Below, one piece after another: positions 61,334 to 64,000 of a DNA stretch of 64,000 nt. Under the pieces are notes generated by a model, which was not told the origin of the DNA, did not search any database, and saw nothing but the letters and a program-made list of their open reading frames with translations. Made by a program: the position numbers and the translations under genes. Source of the stretch: Kribbella pittospori (GTDB lineage: Bacteria > Actinomycetota > Actinomycetes > Propionibacteriales > Kribbellaceae); the NCBI RefSeq assembly GCF_004331465.1, contig NZ_SJKB01000004.1:310001-374000 (forward strand), read 5' to 3'. The stretch's first letter is position 1. Each line of letters opens with the position of its first letter.

Positions 61334-62430
61334 CGGGTCGTCCCTTCGTAGAGGAGTGCGTCCGGGCGGGGCCAGTCGAGAGTTGTCGAGGGCAACAGGG
61401 CTACCGGGTCCTCCCGCGCCTCGAGTGACTTGCGCAGGGAGTCGGAGCCCCAGAGCTTGTCGAGCGACGGGAGTAGACCGAAGTCGGAGGGGTAGAGGTC
61501 GTTCAGCACCCGGAGCATGACCAGCGCGGTCCGCACCGGCTGGTACGCCGCCCGGTCCACGACATGCACCTGGACCCCGGGCACCGCCTGACCGGCGTAC
61601 TTACTGAAGACCGGTTCGAACCAGGTACGGCGGAACACGACGCCGGGGAGCTCGCACTCGCGCAACGCCGGGACGAACCGGGCGTCGATGAACGGCGCCC
61701 CGATTGTCTCGAACGGCCGGGTAGTGCCGCGGCCCTCGCTGAGGTTCGTGCCCTCGAAGAGCCCCGTGCCGGGATAGACGAGAGCGGTGTCGAGGGTCGG
61801 CATATTCGGCGACGGCGGTACCCAGGTCATCCCGGTCTCCCACGAGTCGCGGGACCAGCCGTCCATCGTGATGACTGTTGCCTCACCCAACTGACGGGCC
61901 AGCTCGCCGACGGTCAGACCGTGCCGGAGCGGGATCGGGGCGCGGCCGACGAAGCTCTCGAAGCCCGGCTGGAGCGCCGGGCCTTCCACCTGCACGCCGC
62001 CGAGCGGGTTCGGCCGGTCGAGGACGACGAACGGCTTGCCCAGGCGTTCGGCCGCTTTCAGGCAGTCGTACATCGTCCAGACGTAGGTATAGAACCGCGT
62101 GCCGATGTCCTGGATGTCGAACAGGAGCACGTCGACGCCGGAGAACAGGTCGTCGAGTTCGCGACCGTGGCGGAGATAGGTGTCGAAGACGGGCAGCCCG
62201 GTGTCCGGGTCGACGCCTTCCGCCTCGCTCTCGCCGGCTTGCGCCGTACCGCGCAGGCCGTGTTCGGGACCGAAGAGCGCGGTCAGGGGAAGACCGGCCT
62301 CCAGCAGCGCGACCGAGGTGGGTCGCAGATCCGGCAGTACGCCGGTGAAATTCGTGATCAATCCGAGGCGGCCGTCGTCCACCAGCCCCGGTTCCCCGGC
62401 CAGACGCTCCGCGCCGGTCCGGACTGCCAT
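61330..62430 (-). CDS. namZ: NamZ-type exo-beta-N-acetylmuramidase (DUF1343, GH171)
   Basis: ATG 62430 has GGTGG upstream; a TTG at 62436 is the alternative. The 366-residue protein has the DUF1343 pattern: GLITNFTGVLPDLRPT, ALFGPEHGLRGTAQAGE, VLLFDIQDIGTRFYTYVWTM, FVVLDRPNPLGG, VEGPALQPGFESFVG and LFEGTNLSEGRGTTRPFE. The founding member, Bacillus NamZ, releases MurNAc from the non-reducing end of peptidoglycan fragments. I see no clear secretion signal. It heads a six-gene operon with a GNAT enzyme, a sugar importer and a deacetylase. Confidence 0.88.
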   Translation of the reverse strand: MAVRTGAERLAGEPGLVDDGRLGLITNFTGVLPDLRPTSVALLEAGLPLTALFGPEHGLRGTAQAGESEAEGVDPDTGLPVFDTYLRHGRELDDLFSGVDVLLFDIQDIGTRFYTYVWTMYDCLKAAERLGKPFVVLDRPNPLGGVQVEGPALQPGFESFVGRAPIPLRHGLTVGELARQLGEATVITMDGWSRDSWETGMTWVPPSPNMPTLDTALVYPGTGLFEGTNLSEGRGTTRPFETIGAPFIDARFVPALRECELPGVVFRRTWFEPVFSKYAGQAVPGVQVHVVDRAAYQPVRTALVMLRVLNDLYPSDFGLLPSLDKLWGSDSLRKSLEAREDPVALLPSTTLDWPRPDALLYEGTTR

Positions 62431-62440
62431 CGCCAACCAC

Positions 62441-62507
62441 CAACCCAGATCGTGGATCCTGCAGGAACTGGGTTGAAAACTTACCGAGGTCTTCAGGCGG
62501 AGGTCAA
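62441..62507 (-). promoter_or_regulatory. Promoter and dyad of the namZ operon
   Basis: On the minus strand TTGACC (62507-62502) and TAAGTT (62483-62478) are 18 bp apart. Just downstream, CAACCCAG (62441-62448) and CTGGGTTG (62468-62475) form a perfect 8-bp dyad with a 19-bp spacer across the expected transcript start. This could be an operator or a leader hairpin. Confidence 0.55.
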
Positions 62508-62511
62508 TGGA

Positions 62512-62718
62512 TTACGGACAAACGTTTACCACCAAGCCGTCAGGGGGCTGCGGCGAGGCCAGATAGTCCATCACCCGGGCGTTGATCTCCGCCGGGCTGT
62601 CCCGGGTCCGCAACTCTTCCATCCACTCGGCGCACACCGCGTTCGACGCGCTGAACTCGAGGGCGATGTTGTCCGGATCACGGAAGTTCAGGTGGGACGC
62701 AAACGCCTCGTCCCGGAT
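62512..62718 (-). pseudogene. Remnant of a VOC (glyoxalase/dioxygenase) family gene, C-terminal part
   Basis: On the minus strand one frame reads IRDEAFASHLNFRDPDNIAL, then EFSASNAVCAEWMEELRTRD, and ends GLVVNVCP before a TAA at 62514-62512. The HLNFRDPDNIALEF segment is the characteristic last strand of VOC proteins, with the metal-binding Glu. The N-terminal two thirds are missing, and a G-rich minisatellite begins exactly where the homology stops. It has no start codon of its own and is surely non-functional. Confidence 0.65.
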
Positions 62719-62720
62719 CG

Positions 62721-62902
62721 GGGTGTCTGGGCAGGGAGGGTGTGCCCGGGCAGGGAGGGTGTGCCCGGTGGGAGGGTGTGCCCGGGCAGGGAGGGTGTGC
62801 CCGGTGGGAGGGTGTGTCCCGGCGGGAGGGTGTGTCCCGGCGGGAAGGGTGTGTCTGGGCGGGGAAGGGTGTGTCTGGGCGGGAAGGGTGTCAGGGCAGG
62901 AA
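62721..62902. repeat. G-rich minisatellite of ten 17-20 bp units
   Basis: Units of the type GGGTGTGCCCGGGCAGGGA, GGGTGTGCCCGGTGGGA and GGGTGTGTCTGGGCGGGAA follow each other without gaps from the VOC remnant to the stop codon of the hydrolase gene (62893-62891). The last unit (GGGTGTCAGGGCAGGAA) carries that stop. Runs of G make quadruplex formation possible on the plus strand. Confidence 0.9.
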
Positions 62903-63658
62903 GGGAGTGAGCGCCGCGAGGAAGTCGTCGAGGCGCTCGGCGTGGACCCAGTGACCGGCTTCGGGGACTTCGGCGTACTGGACCTGAGGGAAGTATGACG
63001 CGATCGTCGCGCGGTGGTCCTGCTGGACGTACTCCGACTTGCCGCCGTAGATGAACAGCGTCGGGCCGTCGTACCGCAGGCCCTCGATGTCGGAAGGCCA
63101 GCCGGAGATGGCCGGCAGCGCCGCCTCGATCACCGGCAGGTTGGGCCGCCAGCGAGCACCGGCATCGTCGAGGATCAAGTTCTGCAGCAGGAACGCCCGG
63201 GTCCCAGGAGTCGGTACGGCGTCCACCAACTGGGCGTCGACGTCGGCCCGCCGCTGGACCGACGACAGATCGGCGCCCCGCATCGCCCGCGCGTACTCGA
63301 CGAACGCCGGCGGATAGGCGACCGGCGCCGCATCAACCACGACCAGGCGCTCCACGACCTCCGGGAACCGCAGTGCGGTCAGCATCGCGGTCTTACCACC
63401 CATCGAGTGACCCACGAGTGCGACCGGCCCCACCCCGAGAGACTCGATCGTCTCCCGGACGTCGTCAGCCATCTCCGGATAGCTGATCGTGTCGGTGTGC
63501 GGCGACGTGCCGTGGTTGCGCAGGTCGAAGGCGAACACCCGATGCGCACTCGCGAGCCGACGGGCCGCGGTCATCCAGTTCCGGCCGGACCCGAACAGTC
63601 CGTGCATGACCACGACCGGCGTACCGGAGTCGCCGTACGACGCAACCGGAAGCTTCAT
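62891..63658 (-). CDS. Alpha/beta hydrolase (YbfF-like esterase)
   Basis: ATG 63658 has AAGGGG 5 nt upstream; the longer frame upstream is not protein-like. The 255-residue protein has the oxyanion region VVVMHGLFGSGRNW, the FAFDLRNHGTSPHTD loop, the nucleophile elbow ALVGHSMGGKTAM (about residues 86-98) and the catalytic His in PEAGHWVHAERLDDFL. The pattern DLRNHGxS with a GHSMGGK elbow fits the YbfF/ABHD11-like acyl esterases. The stop codon lies inside the minisatellite. Confidence 0.9.
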   Translation of the reverse strand: MKLPVASYGDSGTPVVVMHGLFGSGRNWMTAARRLASAHRVFAFDLRNHGTSPHTDTISYPEMADDVRETIESLGVGPVALVGHSMGGKTAMLTALRFPEVVERLVVVDAAPVAYPPAFVEYARAMRGADLSSVQRRADVDAQLVDAVPTPGTRAFLLQNLILDDAGARWRPNLPVIEAALPAISGWPSDIEGLRYDGPTLFIYGGKSEYVQQDHRATIASYFPQVQYAEVPEAGHWVHAERLDDFLAALTPFLP

Positions 63659-63735
63659 CCAAACCCCTTCGTGTATGAGGACTGGCAGGCTGACGAGGTC
63701 GCAGCTTCTGCGAGAAAAGCAAGTGCGGTGGGGAT

Positions 63736-64000
63736 CTACTTGTGGCGCTGCCAGCAGGCGGTGTGCCAGTGGCGGCGTTCGTCGAGGGACTGGGCGCCGC
63801 CGATCGCGGCGAGCAGGCTGGGGTTCTCCGGCCACACCACGACGTGCGGTGTGCCTGGCGCGATCTGCTGGTCGCACCCCGGGCAGCGGTACGACTTCCC
63901 GGACGCGGAACCGGACACCCGGCGGACGATCCACCCGCCGTCGGCGCGTTCCTCCCGGAGTTGGCTGCCACCGAGCAACGGCCGGTCGCTGACGGGCCGC
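63736..64000 (-). CDS. Small zinc-ribbon-like actinobacterial protein, cut by the window edge
   Basis: The frame runs from the stop at 63736 to the window end, so the start probably lies outside; a TTG at 63978 is a weak internal alternative. The visible part has GGWIVRRVSG, then YRCPGCDQQIAPGTPHVVVW and RRHWHTACWQRHK. The C-x-x-C and H-x-x-x-C pairs suggest one zinc site. Similar short proteins with a basic N terminus are common in Streptomyces and relatives, often mislabelled as ATP/GTP-binding. The function is unknown. Confidence 0.75.
   Translation of the reverse strand, partial: RPVSDRPLLGGSQLREERADGGWIVRRVSGSASGKSYRCPGCDQQIAPGTPHVVVWPENPSLLAAIGGAQSLDERRHWHTACWQRHK

Noticed and set aside
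62721..62902. Repeats with possible coding in several frames
   Set aside because: Unit lengths of 17 to 20 bp vary and break the frame, and the peptides are only Gly/Val/Arg/Cys repeats.

Overview
The window is high-GC actinobacterial DNA. Mycothiol-linked, maltokinase (TreS-Mak), ArfABC-type and ECF42 genes, frequent GTG starts and the absence of Gram-negative signatures all fit a soil actinomycete. My best guess is a Kribbella-like member of the Propionibacteriales; this is inference from gene content. From memory, the order treS-mak-glgB ... YbbN-like ... icmA ... meaB-thiolase-epimerase ... Scy/FilP-like coiled-coil resembles a conserved Streptomyces neighbourhood (around SCO5396 to SCO5443), so much of this is probably chromosomal backbone. 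I see no rRNA, tRNA, CRISPR array, prophage or insertion sequence.

Layout. 0-1.6 kb (minus): a winged-helix regulator, a dihydropteroate synthase with the sequence signature of sulfonamide-resistance Sul enzymes, and the first codons of a NUDIX gene. 1.9-3.5 kb: an arfABC-like membrane operon. 3.8-9.3 kb: treS, mak and glgB for trehalose-to-glycogen/alpha-glucan conversion, then a GNAT-NUDIX fusion. 10-18 kb: a kinase-like protein, a DUF4870 protein, a hydrolase, an ECF sigma factor with a SnoaL-like tail, a divergent MerR/MFS pair with a textbook 19-bp-spacer operator, and an ECF42 sigma/YCII module set in repeat-rich DNA. 18-25 kb: a Baeyer-Villiger-type monooxygenase, two divergent citrate synthases (one with an N-terminal helix-turn-helix), a secreted TIM-barrel protein with an RpiR regulator, and a YbbN-like protein. 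25-30 kb: an RCK channel-like protein overlapping icmA (isobutyryl-CoA mutase large subunit).

30-39 kb (minus) is one tightly coupled peptide-uptake operon: binding protein, zinc carboxypeptidase, two permeases, a serine hydrolase, a GbsR/MarR regulator and a double ATPase. 39-43 kb carries a MarR regulator, DUF4231, a mycothiol-dependent enzyme and a second ECF42/YCII module. 43-49 kb holds acyl-CoA metabolism (meaB, thiolase, methylmalonyl-CoA epimerase, ccr), with a MEDS-ATPase protein and a 105-nt hairpin element before ccr. 49-52.5 kb pairs a Scy/DivIVA-like coiled-coil protein with an AI-2E membrane protein that has an acidic heptad-repeat tail. 53.5-56.5 kb is a PadR-ABC operon whose operator covers its own start codon. 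56.5-62.4 kb (minus) is a candidate cell-wall-sugar salvage operon: NamZ-type exo-muramidase, acetyltransferase, sugar ABC importer and PIG-L deacetylase. The window ends with a VOC-family gene remnant next to a G-rich minisatellite, an alpha/beta hydrolase and a truncated zinc-binding protein.

Recurring themes are short tandem repeats that run into the 3' ends of genes, convergent genes whose ends overlap, apparently leaderless regulated transcripts, and chains of genes joined by overlapping stop and start codons. All calls come from reading the sequence and from family memory; no database search was run.
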